Source of the DNA: Sipunculus nudus | Lineage: Eukaryota; Annelida; Sipuncula; Golfingiida; Sipunculidae | Assembly (NCBI GenBank): GCA_026874595.1 | Contig: CM049318.1 | Location: forward strand, 53,235,250-53,299,249 | Length of the DNA stretch: 64,000 bases | Direction of reading: 5' to 3' | In this document: one piece after another, positions 13,435-29,600 of the stretch | How positions within the stretch are numbered: position 1 is the first letter of the stretch | Layout: every line of letters starts with the position of its first letter | Made by a program: the position numbers and the translations under genes | Notes under the pieces: generated by a model | The model's database searches: none | Seen by the model: the letters and a program-made list of their open reading frames with translations, nothing else | What the model was told of the DNA's origin: nothing

Positions 13435-14637
13435 TTATTATTATTACTATTATTATTATTATTATTATTTTCGTCATCATAAATTAATGTCAGTAGGTGA
13501 CCATGTTACGTAGGAAAGGAAAGACGAGCAAATTATATTCTTTAGCAAATCCTTTATAGTTGAACTAAGTTTCTATGTTTACGTTCAGATAGGACCCGAA
13601 GGGAAAATCCGATTTGTGTATTAACAGATAACCGAAACGCCATTGATTCTAACGGCCCTCGTATATGTATACTAACATCACACATATGTTGATATTACGC
13701 CACAGGTTTTACTCTCACTTGTATAACGTCTGAAGTAGACGCGCTGTGCTTGAGGCATAGCCTAAGGGACATGGACTCAGATCAAAGCAAAAACAAGTCC
13801 CTGCTTTTAAAGAGAGAAATACGATGTGACAAAACTTATTAAAAACTGACAAAGGTATGATTTATGAGCTGATATATAGCCCGTGCTGTGCTATATGTGT
13901 CCGTTATGCACGTTTTCTCTCTGGTTTTATTTGTTAAGTCTGGTATATATATCAGGAACGTGTTGACATTCCATTAACAATGTTAGACATGTACGTATAT
14001 AACTGATATATGTGGTGAAAAAGGAATGCGACTATGCCGTATTTTCAAGAGCAACTGTAAAGCGGTCTGTTTATTAGTTTCATCGGGAGAACATTATAAA
14101 ACAATTTCTGCATGAAAGCATTTAAAGTGTGTGATTTATTATTGCCAGTGTTAATAAATGCTACATGCCTTGTATAAGCCCTGAAAATAAATCAGTTTAC
14201 ATGCGTGGTGCTATGGTAGGTTTTCCATAAACCCCAAGGTACGGTGAAGGAGCCCGAGTCGTGTCCCAAGAACTGATTGAATATCCAGGAGGTGATGTTT
14301 TTACCTGCGCCTGTTTAGTTCTTCACATCTTCGTTTGTTTCACTTGAGTTATTTCTCTATATCCGTGATCACACGTCAATTTACGTGCTCAATAAAATGA
14401 TAAAACCAGCATTTCTTTAGGATATGTGTGATTTACTTTGTGTACATATTAATGAACATTAGGTTAATCCTGTTTAGGAATGTTGTTATAACGGCTCTAT
14501 ATTTATACTCTAACCCTTCTTTGCCAGTTGCTTTATTTTATTTCATAACTTTCCAAATGGTTGGGAAATATATATAACAGGTTCTGTTGAAGGAGGATAT
14601 ATATCAGGAAAGGTTCGATTAATCGAAAATAGCTCCC

Positions 14638-14670
<33 letters not shown>

Positions 14671-17600
14671 AATATCAGTGTCAGTCATTTACTTGGTCCC
14701 CCCACGATACGCACAAATCATAATCTCGTAATCTCGTAAAGTCTCGGCAATTTAAACCATGCCGTTAGCTTCATTTTAACAATATTCACCTCAGGGTCAC
14801 ATCCCGTGAAACAGTCTGTCGTGAATTTACACTGTTGTTTTTCTCCATTCGAACAAGAAAAATACTGGTGGCTCTAGCAGGAGTTGTAAATTCAAGTCAG
14901 TGCGTTAAAAACAATGAATAACTAGAATTTTGCATTCAAAGGAATGCAAGCCTCCGGTTTATTCGTGCATAAGTGACTGCACATTTGAAAATTATTCCTT
15001 GAAGATATTACTGAATCAAAATAATGTGTCAGATCCACACCACAACCTATTCGGTTCTTCATTAGCCCATTCTATAAATGCCCTAAAATCCATGAGTTTC
15101 CGTTCATGGTTGCTGCAGTTATGTTGTGAACAAACACACAAACACACACACGAGCGGAGATAAACGAATACCCTCCTGGTATGTTTTATTTTATTATACT
15201 AATTTTTTTTAATTTTGAAGTTGTATTCCTCGGAAACTATTTTTTACTTAGGGTAAAAACTCCGTACACAAAACCCTTGTTGCATTCTTTCTGCTGATTT
15301 ATTTCACTATAAGAAATCAACAAGAACACTACCAGAGGACTTAGAAGTGCATCCTATTGCCTTCTTTGTCAAGACTTTTACGCCAATGTCTAAACGGGCC
15401 GGGATCTGCAGCCATGTTATTAGCTTTTCACAGATAAAAAGGCGGCTTGGTCATGGAATTATGAATTATAGGGCCAGCGATACGCCTTATGTTAACATAA
15501 TTAATCATTTTTAGCCCTTCCCTATCTTTTCAATTACAAGTAAAACTGCATATTTTGTGGTCTCATCTTTGTCAATTTCACGTTCTCTAATGCACATCGC
15601 GCGCAGTTATCCAATCACCCCTGATTTAATATCTAGAAAAGTTTGAAACAAAGTGAATAAAAACGTCGCTCATGCTTTAACAGCCGAATACTAATTAACT
15701 CATCCATGAAGTTGATAAAATATGGGATTTCAAGTTAACCAGTCAAAATTTATGTCACGTGGCGCCAATGATAAACTAATATAAAATAATTTGCTAATTC
15801 AAATCTCTTCAGATTAGAACAGCAAAATGGGAAATAATAATAGAAAAACAAATTACCCAATTATGTAAAATTGGCGGTAAATTATCAAGAAATATTTCAA
15901 AACGGGTCTTAATTTCTTTTTCACAGCATATTCCATAACACAAATCACCCTAATGCTTCGAGTAATTAGTTTTCACAAAACTGAAAGCATTTTAATTTAT
16001 CGTTCATTTAAATAATCAAAGCACCGAATATGTTTTATTTATCTACTGTGAAAAGTAATACTGAAATGTCCCTGTCAGTTTAGCAGATAAGATGTAATTA
16101 GAGGGCAGTCTGCAGAGAGCAAACCCCCGCCGAGGCCGAACATTAACCTCATGTGCAAGCAGCCTCCTCCATGTTGGGGTCCCCCTTTATATGGGATGCT
16201 CCGTGCATATACCTTGTTTGCGTTCGCTTAATCTTATTCCACTTAATCATATATACCCAGGCCCAGGCAAAAGTGCTGTACATTTGTGAATATTCCTTGA
16301 TGACGTTCCTGATACCGGATCATGAGCCGGATCTACACAAAATCTAATCGAATATTAACCGGCCTACGCCCGAACTACCCTTAAACGTTTACGTTCAGGA
16401 TTGCGTTATGAAGTGAACAAACACACACACACGCACACACATGGACAGGGGTGAACACATGCCCTGCCGGCGGAGGCAACATCCAAGTGTTGGTGAAAAT
16501 AAAAAATTACACATAAAGGTTCTGAAAAATAAACATAGCTTTACCACAGCCTCCTGAGGAAAAATTAGATTTCGACGCATCACCAGTGAGCAGAAATTTT
16601 GTTAAGAGTAACAGGAGAGCGCTTGAATGCTTTGCAATCACGCTTCCACGCGGCCAGGGTAATGTATTTGATGGCCAGTCATTGAGGCATCTCACGTTGT
16701 GGATAATTTTCCCGCACCCACGTTGTAGCGTAATCACTCATACCGGGCGTTTGGTATTAAAGCTGATATGTCCAAACCTCTGTGCTGAATTAATCACCTA
16801 CACTGAAATCTGATTGGTTTAAAGCATGCGGTTGACGTATGTACAATTTATACGGCTTGACACAAGCCGTGCAAGTGGTACGTTTAGGGTTTACCTCACG
16901 GATGGTTTAACAGAACTGTTCAAATACATGAAATACATGCATTAAGACACCATATAACCCCCCTAAATATTACCATAAATACAGTTGCTTAAAGGCCAAT
17001 GGGACCAAAATAACTGCTGAATGATTAGTATGTAAGAAATATGGGCACGCACTGTAAATATAATGAGTTTTTGCTTCTTCTTTATCCGGGCTCTGTTACG
17101 TTACGACTGTTACGTCACTGATATTGTGTAATTAAGAGAACTGAGTGATCTCTTCTCTTTCGTTTGAGAGATTAAAGAAGGGAAACAAATCAGAAATCGA
17201 ACGCCCTTTCAACAATGGTTATTCATCATAGCAATCCCACCCTAAAGCAATATAAGTGACTTTCTTTTGTGGAGACTGATTGCCATGTCGTACAAATCTC
17301 TTTTTTTTCGAGGAGGATCCAACTCGTAGAAAAAATGACAGGGAACCAAGCCATACTGACAAAAAGGATTAACAACAGGTGTTTTCTATCAAAGAGCCGA
17401 ATCTTTCCTTTGGAGTTTCAAATTACGCTGCCGTCTGGCGAGCAAGGCATGCAAAATAAGATCTGATAGACTTTTACAGGAGTATATAATTTTATAGGCG
17501 CAGATGTAGTGTATTAGTGAAGGTAGAGCTTTATAGTGTGACATCCGACTTTATACTCGACCTTAAAGATCTTTTCTTTACTTGCCCAAAAAAAGAATTG

Positions 17601-20600
17601 CAATATACAGGGGGCCCAGAGTAAGCACACCTGCCTTCAGCCAAGGCAAAGATAAAGAAAGTAATTTGACTCGACAGTATAACAACCATTGTTTATCGGC
17701 TTCATAGTATACGGAAGGACCGGGGTACTTTCATCTCTCCTATTTGCTGTATTAAACACTGACACAGAGATAGAAAAATATCTCGACCGAGCAGCGTATA
17801 TAAACTTTGGTTATCACGCTATAGTTGTTAGCATTTCTTTACCTGTAGCATTCGTCCTTGCATGAACGATAATAGATGAAGGTACCAAGGTACCGCCGCA
17901 CTCGGATAATAAACATCATCCCGGGCTATTGGCAATCGTCCCAGTATCATTGTTGCCCGCTGGCAGAACGCAGGGATTATGTCATCTGGGTTCAAGATCA
18001 ATACCTTTTATCGTCATTCACCACTGGGTATCCTTTATGCTTTTTTGGGGTTGTCTTCGTGAAAATCTTGGTCAGTTCCTCATTGTTTTCCAGGCACAAG
18101 ATTGGGCGCTCCTACATTGCCCGCTGCTGTTTTTCTAAGGCGTAGGGGTTATTGTCTCATTCTCTTATCATCGGTAATGATCTCGTCCCAAAAGGGGTCA
18201 TTGTATTGGCTTGATGCTTTCATATCCGCAATTAGTTTGTCCATTTGTTTTGATGTTCATTTTCTTTTGCCCTATCCGCTGTTTTTCGAAGCTCCATTTT
18301 GCCATATATACTGGCCTGCTATGTTTAATTTATTAAATAATAAAACTGTTATAGGTTTAGTTCGATATACATACCATTTAATGAGAACTTCCTGGATAGC
18401 CAAGTTTATTATCGAATAATATTTTGTTATTATTCGAGACAGTTATGAACAGATAACTGTTTAATTAGCGGTTTCAACATTATTAGCTCAAGCAGGTTTT
18501 CACCCATTTCATAGTTGGACATAGTTGAAAATTGAAAGCAATGAGGAATGCCTTGGACTTAATCGGTACAACTCGGTGTCATAAAACAGGGCTTTGGTTA
18601 AATCATGTTGCCAAGGGGTAACTGTGTTTGCCTTATTGTTCGCGAGGGTTTAAAATTCGCTATATTCACAAAAAAGAAATCGCGGAAATAAAACCTTCGT
18701 GAATAATAGTTCCCATTAACATTGGTAATTCGAAAGGCAAAAGAATAATAATAGCATAAATAATAAAAGGATTTCGTATGTCACATGTAAACCAAAGATA
18801 AAAAAAATATAAATGATATGAGATCTTTCCAGTAATTTGCCACTCGTTCGACATTCCTTCGGGCAATTGTCCAATTATTACAAATTGGACCTACATATTA
18901 TTTAATATAATTTATCCGCATAAGTATAGATATCCCCTGTGTTGTTGAATGAACCGTGAGAAAATGGAACCTTCGAACTACTGATAAAAGAGATATTCGC
19001 GAAAGTTTAATCCGACGTGTATGGAGCCTGCAACATTATCCGTATGACTACTGATGATGCAAATGATCTGAGATGCTGAGATGAGATGGAATCACCCCAT
19101 CATCACTGTCCTTGCTTTGCCAGCGGGACAGGGTAACCATGGTAATGAGTGGCAATGGTCACCCATGTGTCAGATTACCAATTAGCCGGTGACTTTACGG
19201 ATCACTAGTCCTGCCAAACATACCCCTTAGGCTTGATCAATGTGACAACAAGGGTCAACGTCCAACGATGCCTCCCCTGATACCCGCATGTCATCACTGT
19301 CGTCCGTTATAATCGGTATAAGGAATAATGTGATCACTTTTGAATTATGCTCGATTACACCCTGACTGCAACCATCATGTGCGATGAAATTCACGGTGTA
19401 GCTCAGCATATTGGTAAATTTGACTGCGGCGATGTAGTCGAGGCCACACTATCAGAATCAGAGTGAATGTCCGTGTACAGGCCACTCGAGTCCTTCAGAT
19501 GCGAATTCAAGCCCGCCTCATCGGGTGGGAGTCATTTTTAACCCGGGGTCCAATCTGCGTCCTTTCCTTAAACAAATTGCTTCTTGAAAGAAATTGAAAC
19601 AGGTTTTTTTTGTTATCCTGCGTGTTTTATGTTAATATATACACTTGATTTTTATTTGAAATTGTAATTAAATTACCCCCTAATGCAGAGCTTTATATAA
19701 TAGCATTTGTATAGTATTATGTAGTTCGCAATGTATTCAAAAGAGCTTTTCTCTTTTTTTTTTTTTTTTTGCTACTGGACTCTTGATCAACTAGATCTGA
19801 TTAATGGATTTCACTAATATTTGGTGTTACCTTAAACTCAGACAGACTGATTGGTGTCTGACGTAAATTGTTCAAACGTTGACGTGTTTCGATTGGATAG
19901 TATGCAGCAGAAAATGTAACAAGAACAAAGTTTGTATTTCCGTACTTAAGCAAAATATCAAAATTCAATAAACTCAAAGTTTGTATCGGAAGATTTTTGT
20001 AACTTCATTTTGGCAATAAAGACGACATAGGAATTGTTCCGTAAAACTTAGACTTCTGGAAATGTCACAAAATCAAAAACATTTAATTAACTTAAACCAT
20101 ACATCAAAAGTTTATTAAAAGTTTTACTTATTGTATTGTCATTCTGGTCCACACTTCTTTGAGATCTTTTTAAAGGCAGAACACGTGTTATTTATGTATT
20201 CATTCAATTAATGCGCATGCGCTGTTTTTGAAAATCCAGAATCAATTATTGGAGTTGGCGTAAACGAACAAATCAATTTCTTTGCGTTGTATGATTTAAT
20301 ATTTGATAAAATGCCAACAGTTTTGCATTTAATTTCATCGGACCGTGCAGACAAAGGGAAATAAAAAACGTGACTTTGCCGGATTATTCTTTGGATAATG
20401 TGAACCTAAATGTGATTTCTATTCAAGTCCTTTAGTTTATAAATTAAAATTCGCCATACCCATTGTATCTTATTTTCTATAAGTTAATTCTGTAATCGAC
20501 TGTGTCTTTTTGTTCGTTTTTTTCTGTCATGTCAGGCAGTTTTCCTAATTCCATTGTGTTCTTAAAAATGTAATCAATCTTTCGAAAATAAAACCTGGTT

Positions 20601-23600
20601 TTACGTAGCAAAAATATAATAAAAAATACGAAGTAACTATAAATTTTGTCATCATAAATACATATTGTAAACCACAAGGCTAATTAAAACGTGACTTGAT
20701 AAACAAATGAAAGCAAAAGAAAACATTTTTCCCAACAATATTAAAAAAGTTGGAGGTTCATATCTGAAATCACCGACGATGTCAGTCTTATCCGACTTAG
20801 CACTTTTCCTTCCTCGTCTTTAGGGCCAGTTCAATTCTTCGAGCTTGACTCGGCTCCCTAGAGAACATAAAGCCCAAGCAGCCGTATTAGGCCATAGAGG
20901 GTAATTCGTTCTATATCTGCACGCCGCCCATGACAATGACATTCACTCCTGGGTTGAGAGAGCGCACCCTTGTGGTTAAAACTTTGGCTAGGAGTCTTAG
21001 CGCAGACGGCAGTCAGAATGGGACGCGAATCCACAAGTGCAGCCCGCCCTATTCATTTCGCCACCACGCTAATGTTACCCAGATTTGAATGAAAAAATAA
21101 GTTACAAATACAATATTTTTGCATGTGCACTGCTAAAGTAACAATTGTACTAACCCCCTGTCCCAATAGTAAAGGTCTTGGTTGTTAAAGAATCATGGAA
21201 GAAATACCCTAGTGACTAAGGCTTCGGACTTCGACAGGGAGGGTCCTTGCTTCCAAACCTATCGGTGCACAATGGTAAAAGAAGAAAACAATAACACCTC
21301 GTAGATTTTCTCCAGTGTCTTATTCCTAAAAGCCGATTATGACTAGTGAATTGTTCATTAATAGCCCATGTACGAAAAAACCCTGAAATCTAGTTGGCAT
21401 ATATGTAAATCTTTAGTACAAGTAAATACTGTTTAACCTGACCATGCAGTTTAATTTATAGAATTGTAGTTTAGTAACATGACAGTTTTTAAATGTAAGA
21501 TCGGATCGTCAAGGATATATACATATTCCATTTATTGATAATCTTTCGTTCTTGAAACTCTGTGGTATCGTTTTATTAGTAGGCATGTTTTACCAGAATT
21601 TCATTTTAATTTCTATATATTTTACCAGAATTTGTCTAGATTTTTCTATAATGATTTGTAGTATTAGCAATAGCATACAAAACTTCAACGTAAACAAGCT
21701 TGAGAATGTTGCTATCTGTTTTATGTCCCTTATGTAAAGGTTTAATTTTCTTTAAAAAAACATATCACAGCCATAAATTTTCTGAAGTTTGCATGACATT
21801 TTTCAATTAGTTTTAAAGCAATGTCTTGCAGTAGAATTATGGCGTGAGATATTGAAGTGTTAAGTCGAAACGCCGAAAAGGTCTTCGAAAAAAATGTGTT
21901 TAAAGGCGTTGTTTACTAGATCCATATATGCTCCACGTTAACTTGGACACATAATTATTTCACCCTTTGGCTTTATTTAATCAGCAAAAAGGAGACTAAA
22001 GGTACCTCCGTAATGTCTTGAAAAGGGCAAATATGTAATGAACAAATGCCGCAAATATGTCCCCACGGGTACATATCAGAAATACAGGGAGACGTTAATC
22101 AAATTCTTGATCAAATTTAAAAAGCAGCACTTTTCCGCTCACCGGCTTCTCTGGTCCAGGGACGGAACACAGGGTTCAAAACCGAGAGGTCGTGAGTTCG
22201 AATCTCAGGAGAGGCGATGAGATTTTTCACGATCGGCCCCAAAACCAAGGGTGGTCGCACTGCAGGCTTACTGGGAAGGCCGTACACCGCGGCTGTGTTT
22301 TACACACGAAACAGTGCGTCCTTCTGGGATTCCTCGGTGGTTTTACCCTGCAATGGGGACCGTTGCACGCCCCGGGCCCGCAGGTGCAATGGCCACCGGG
22401 GTCAGTCCACACAAGAATATAAAATTAGGTATAGCGAGTGATGCTGCCATTTGCCGTAGTGACACTCTACATGTACCTCCCTAGTTAAGCTAGCATTAAA
22501 AACATGGAGGCGGTTACTTTCAAGTTCACGGTGCATTTCTTCCGCCGTGCGTCCTGAATGTCAAGTTCTGTATCCCGTTTGGTCTTTGAGAATGTTTTCG
22601 CTGATCAGTCTGTTCATCAGGTTAAATCTTTTTCTGTCTGCCTTTTTCCAGCTACTATGTTAACGACGGTTTACCAGAAATGTCGGATTCTCGATAAAAC
22701 ACTCTTATCTATATGTCATTTACCCATGACTCATATACTCTCTCCGCCAACGTGTTAGAGCCGTGGACTCTAAACATATTTCCGTCTGTCTAAGTGATCG
22801 TGTCTGTCTAAAGACTATTTTTAGTGTGACGGTACTTTTATGAGTATTATTTTTGTCGCGAATTGATCGAACATGCAAGGGTTTCATACATATACATTAT
22901 ACGTGTTAACTATCGGATTTGGACTAGTTTTGTAAAAGTTAATCTAATACTTATAAAAGGAATTCGGTCCACCTTTGTTCGCGATGTTCTCTGAAACCGC
23001 GTTGCGTATGAAACTGTGCCAGACCTCATATTAAAGGTTACTGTTCCCGCTGTGACATCGCCAAAATGAGAATAAATAATTTTTAATGTACACATCATTT
23101 TGAGTGTTTTTTTCCGCTTTTTCTGACTTGCGTGGAGACGACCATTTTGCCTTCGTCAAAGTGCGGATTTCCTTTGGAGTCACCTCCTTTCCATCAAGGA
23201 CTAATGACTGTTTGTGTATGTGATTAACCTGATTTGCTTTCAGTGACATATTTAAGGATATTTGGCCTCACATTTGTCACGAGCGTGGCCAGTCAATGTG
23301 AAAAACACATCACTGTCGCTTTATGAAAAGAAGGGGTTCAACTCGGGAGGATTTATGACAAAACCTAATGCTAGGTCCCAATTTCCAGGAAAAGGGGTGG
23401 GGTAGGGTTTGCGGTTTTCCAGACCTCTAAATTTGTCTGAAACGATTTAAAAAAAGGTTTCTGCTAAAAAGGGGGACGGATCCCCGACTCCTCTTTTGGT
23501 CCGCTTCTGCTAATAATGAGGTATGCATATCAACCTATTCTTTAAACGTCCAACAATAGTAACAACTCAAAGATCATCGAAAACCTGAGTGGCCCCACGT

Positions 23601-26600
23601 TCAATACCGGCTCGAAAATGTTAACATCATCACTGACCAGATCTTCAAGGTCAACATACCGGTGTATAAATTTCTTGCCACAGCGCCACAAAGAAATGTT
23701 AAAAAAATGTTTTGTTAATGTCTTATTAAAACTGTAACACACTGAAATTCTACATTTTTATTTTTTATTAATAAAATGACCCAATATTCCTCCTCTCAGT
23801 TTATATATCTCCCAACCTCGGTGAAAAACCCGGTACACCGGGTCTTAATAGCCAGTCTATTATATCGATGATTGGTCATATTTTTTCGTAATCATTTAAA
23901 CTGTTTACAATTTTGCATAATAGAACGATTATGTATACAACACATGTAAAAATGTATCATGTTGTCCGGAAAAAATCCTGTAATTTTTTAATCCTTTAAA
24001 ATTCAGTAAGATGTAAAAGTCAGAATGAATTTACTCGGTTAATATTCAGGTAAAATTCTATACAGCAGCTATATTTCACGGTATAAAAGAAGGTACATTA
24101 AAAGCATCTATTTATAATCGGTCATTGGTCGTTTCTTTTCTTTAAATCATCAAACAGCCAATTCCCAACACTAATTATAAGATTATAGGTCACCACATAG
24201 AAGTCGACTCTACTCCGAACCACTTTTAAAATAGATGAAGTCTTCGTAGAGACGCCGGTGCTTACGTGCATTTCGACACGTGTCACCGTCGCATAAAAAC
24301 TTAATTACGTTCCTGTATGATGTTTTGACAAGTTGACAGTATCCCCTTGCGATGTTTACGCGTGGTCTTATTTGGATACTTTGAGCCGACCGACCTCCAA
24401 AAAGTTATGTTAATTGACGTCTGTGATTCTGTTGATTTAAAGGAGCTACTTTGTTATTAAAATAACTGAGAGACGCATAAATACTCCATATTCCAGACCT
24501 TGGTCCTGGCGTTATTTGCTTATCCGCGGGCATGTCAATGACCTGCCCTCGAGTAGGCGCCAATTAGAGCGTTTAATTTTCTTCACAGTTATTAATTTTT
24601 CGACTGAAATAGCTTGGTCGTAATTGTGTAGGCAGATGCAGAGATTAAATCATCATCGGCAGGGGCGTCGACACAAGGGGGGGGGGGGTATATATATAAT
24701 ATTCATATATTGGAAATTAAATATACAGTGAAACTTCTACTTGCGAACAACTCGGTAAGGCGGACAACTCGCTAATGCGGAAACTAAATTTCAGTCCCTT
24801 CAAATTTGCCTCTATATTATGTATAACGTAAACTCAGTAAAGCGGACAACTCACTATCCCGGGCAACGGACAATCTTTCCGGTCCCGCCTGTATATCCAG
24901 TACATATTACGGCCATTTAAAGGGGACAAACATGGCGAGTTCTATTTTTGTTCATATATATGCCTGCAGATGGTACTCCGAGGTCATGAACTCGTATGAC
25001 CTGTTTTGGTCAATTGACAGCCTGAGGACAAGCGTAATTTGGTGAACCATCGTGATGTTACTTGTGGATATAAAGTTGAAATTGTTGTTTATTTCTATAA
25101 ATGTGCAGATATCACAATCATTACTTTATTAAGATTGGTTGGTCAATCAGAAAAAGAAACTAAGATTTCAAACAGCATTTCATTTGACAAGACCACCATC
25201 AAAGATTAAAGATCGGCGTCCGGCCCGGGGAGCCTTTGCCTTGTTAGCGACAATTTGCGCTTTGCCATGGTGAATGCGTTGTGTAGCTTATCCTTTAACA
25301 AATAATCATGCTGTCCGGATGCTGTCAGGCCAAGGCGAAGTGTGAGGCCAAGCTGATGAAGTTGAAAGAGAGAAAGAAAGTGTTTGTCTTTCCTTTTTAA
25401 ATAATTATATTTTATAAATCAAAAATGCATATTTAAGCTATTCTTAAAGATTTAAATTATAAACTTTATATATTTCAAATTAAGCCTTAACATAATTAAA
25501 ACCGAGGGTATCATTAACATTCAATGCAGAATTGACGCAATATGCCAAACTCCTCTAAACAGGACAGTTAACAATACGGACAAAATCCTCAAGACCCTTG
25601 AGTGTCCGGCTAAGAGGATTTTCACTATATTACCAATTAGAATTTTTAAGACTTTGGTTCCTGAGTTTACTATGAAATATAACATATCTAAACCATGTTC
25701 ATAATGAAAAGTGTGTATATTAAAGCCACAGATCACCGGAACAGTCACCCGGAATAACGCTGGGTTATTCTCGAACTGGCTTTGCAGTATTTTCTTAAAT
25801 CTTTTGCGATCTTGACAATTGTATTCAATCTGCCTGTAAAATGAAAAGTCCTTTGCCGAAAGAGTATGCCAGACTCTTTAGGAATGGCATAGATAACGCC
25901 AGAACACGGCTAATTGCAATACTGTTTTGCTAAAAAATCTACTTAAGTCGTCTGCTACCGAGAGTTATTTGCCGCGTAACGGCTAACGATTGTCGTAAAA
26001 CCCGGCGCAGCTCAGTGAAGTCGTAAACGGCAAGCTGTTCAGTTTTACTGTAGTGTTTAACGGTGTTTTGGGAAACATATTGACTTTGATTTTGAAGTAG
26101 AAGTTGATACTGAAGTTGGTTTACTTGTACGTCTATCAGATAGGAAACCAAAATAAAAATAACAAATTGATTATGCTGTTTTGAATGAAACACTGCGTTT
26201 CATAATATAAGGATTAGGGAAAGATTAATTCCGGGGTCAGGGACTCCCCGTCTGGCATGGAGACAAACAAGTCGGGAACCTAATACTCGATAGATAACAT
26301 CCTTTAAGATAACCCTGGCTCCAGTGTTTCTGGAGATATGAACAAACAGATTTCTCTGAATTACCCATTCCTACAAGGGATAAGAATATTGCTAACAAAG
26401 AGATATAACTTATCTTATCTGGATGGAATCACTTTTATGTCTTTCTTCTATTTAAAATTTAAAAAAAAAACGAATTTTTGATTGAGGACACTTTCATATT
26501 CGGCGGGAACTGTTGGACACGAAATCAATTTGGTATTTTTTATTAACACCGATTTATTGCTTTAGTATATTGATGCTGATATACCAAGATAAGACATATG

Positions 26601-29600
26601 GGATATGCAATGGTTTGAACAGTGGAAGCTAAGTCGTAATTAATTAGTCAAAGGATCGTTTTATTACCATGTCCCGATTGATACTTCAACTTTCAATAGC
26701 TTTGATATAATACTTTAACTACTAAGATTATCCGAAATTGTTGCGATAGGTTCAGAAGATTCCTTGAAGCATTTCTTATCCAAATTGAATATCAATTAAA
26801 ATGTTTTTGATCCAGTCCAGTTGGTCACATGGACCGTTAATCATTCACACAGATAGCCAGTGAGTCATTTTGTCGGTTGTTTGTGGTTTGCAAACAAAAA
26901 CATGACCAGGTTCACATGAGTTGAGGCTAACTGACGCATGCAGCGACACCTGGGGCCAAATAACCAAAATCATGACCGTAAATATTTTAAGACATGAGAA
27001 CTGGAAATTAATTTTCCACCAAAAATTTATCTAATCACGTCACATAGCACGTGATGCGAATTCTTCACTTGAAATAAACCACAGCGTGTTGCTTTATCGT
27101 TGATTGGTTATAAACAACCCAAGGGAAATTGGCAAACCACAACTTAACAGTTTCAGGGAAGGTATTAAGTGGACACCACAAGGTTAAACGAAGCTTATAT
27201 CTGAGTCAAACAAAATGCCTGTTAAAGCGTTGAAAGCAGATAATGTTTTAACCACTTACGTATTTGCCCGGTGGGATCTGTCGTTGATACGCTTTTGGAG
27301 AGCATAATAAAATAATTTAATTACTTAACCCTCGTGCCAGCTTGCGTTATTATTAATATCACCTCTGGCGATGCTTTCGGTCTATTTTAACGACAAAGCC
27401 TCGGTTTGATGAGCGATCTCCTGAAATAAAGGAAGTAATTGAATTCAGGTTCCGTTATGTGACGCGGGAACACAAAACGCCTGCATACCCGCAAGGGAAC
27501 ATTATGTGAAACACACTTAACGACACTTCATAGTAGTCTTGTTGACATATTAGCGCCTCTGGTGGCGACTGGGAGCTACACTTAACGCCTTCATGTCTGT
27601 TCTTCTTTCTTTTCAAAGTAAGTGCCCTTGTGATGATAAATTAATGCAAGTAGAGTCTAAACATTTTATAAAAAGAGGAAATGACCGCTAAGGTGTTTCG
27701 GGTAAAGGTATGCAGAACATAGTAAGTCAAATGAACTCCTGTAATTACGGCTTTGAATTGTAGAGTTACTTATCTTTCAAAAATATGAAAACTGTCAATT
27801 GTACCATGAAGTCCGACAGATGATCACTTCGACATATCCAGAATTAATTTGACAATATAAACATTTACTTTTCGATAATAAATTAAAAGAAATTAAAAAT
27901 GAAAATACTTCAGATTTGTCCTAAGACGGAGAACGGCACACTAACCTTGATAAATTCAGGACATTCTTGCGTTTTCTTTCTTGGCGCTATGGATATATTG
28001 TGGTTGCCTTTTTTTTTCAAATTCGCGATATTCACGAAAGGGAAATTACAAGAAAAATTATATAAGGCGCCCCATCGAATGCAACACAGGTCGAAGGTCA
28101 CACCGTCGAAGGCAAGTTGTAAAATAAATTATCGATATTGTTGATAATAATATATCTTGAATGTTCAATATTTGATATTAGTTCTTTTAAATTATCTGCA
28201 ATTAATGAACAATAAGTTCCACTTGGTCGTTGTTCCATCGGGATTTAGCTGAAATATTATTTGATATAACTGATTTAAAAAATAATGGTTACATTCTGTG
28301 TAGGTCTTTTATATGGTGAGATCGCGAAAAGTGAATCATTGCGAAACTTAAAAAATGAAAATCACAAAATTTAAGCCCCGCGAATATTTAAAAATAAACA
28401 AAAAAAAATTAATATAATGTCATTTACACACCCAAGCATACACACGCTTGCACATATATGTTCAAAATAAAAAAAATTGCGGTACGGGCACAAACAACCC
28501 CTACCCCACCCCTTACCCCTCGTATGTAAAACGTTCCCCTTTTTATAAAGGTGTTCCCAAAAAGCATCGTTTCACCGTTGATAATGTTCCAAATGAGTGA
28601 CAGATAAACGAGAGAAAACACTCTTTAGAACCATAGCTGAAGGGATTTGGTTCTACTTTGAAGTTCCAGATCTCTTTACTCAACATCAGAAAAAATGGGA
28701 ACCATTTGTCATTTTATTTTTGTCGATAATACGATGAATATTAACCTTTCATACCGTAGCAACAGCCGGTATACCCCTTAAAAGGCTTCTCCAACCCGGA
28801 GTGAAAAATGGCAGTTAAATTATGGGCTCCTTTGAACAATTTTCTGTGACACTGATTAAAGTTGGCCTCTTGTCCCAGCAGGCGCACGACATTAATCGTT
28901 GGAGCGTCAGGCTATAGGAAATTAGGGTAATACCAGTATTTTTCACAACCCCTTTACCCACGAAACCCCGGACTGTCAGATTAAAAGCTTTGCAGTCGGA
29001 AGATTGATTCATTGATTGATTGATGGGAGGGTTGATTGATAGATTGGTTTGACCAGTCCGCAGATCGTTTTCTTTCGGCATTTCTTTTTCCGTTTCATTC
29101 TTTCTTTCTTCTGTCCTTATTTCATTTTTTATATCTCTGTATTTTAGATTATTTTTTTATGTGAAAAAAAGCGAAGTTTCCCTCCAAGTTCCCAACTTCG
29201 TAAAACAAAAACCATAACTTACCCAAGACTACATGTGATAGCATGTAAAAACACATATTTCAACAAATGGCATGACGCCAATGATGTATCATTAAATTAT
29301 TAAATTAGAAATCTATTATAATATGTCTCCCGCTTCCCTCCGAGAAAAACATGTATTCAGTCCAATCGTCAAAATTGTTTTCTTTTGAGCGCGGTAGCTT
29401 TTGAAGTGATGTATATTAAAAAAAATGTTCCTACAACAATCTCTGACGAGTTCATAAACTGATGACTCTGACTTGAAGATATCAGATATATTTGTAAAAA
29501 TATGCTGCTCGAAGTTATTATCTGAATCATTTAATATTTTTACAAGGATGTTCTTCATATGTGGACTTAGTTTCAGGATGTGCAACCTATGTATTCAACG

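Noticed and set aside
17876-18419. Overlapping frames of 89, 69 and 105 residues
   Set aside because: Three frames open by chance in the same stretch, with none showing motifs or preferred codon use.
19425-19565. Possible further SINE (GTGTAGCTCAG, GCGAATTCAAGCCCGCC)
   Set aside because: The box spacing is too long and similarity to the family H copies is weak.
23380-23500. Possible repeat related to 40465-40620
   Set aside because: Only short G-rich similarity; not enough to call a shared element.
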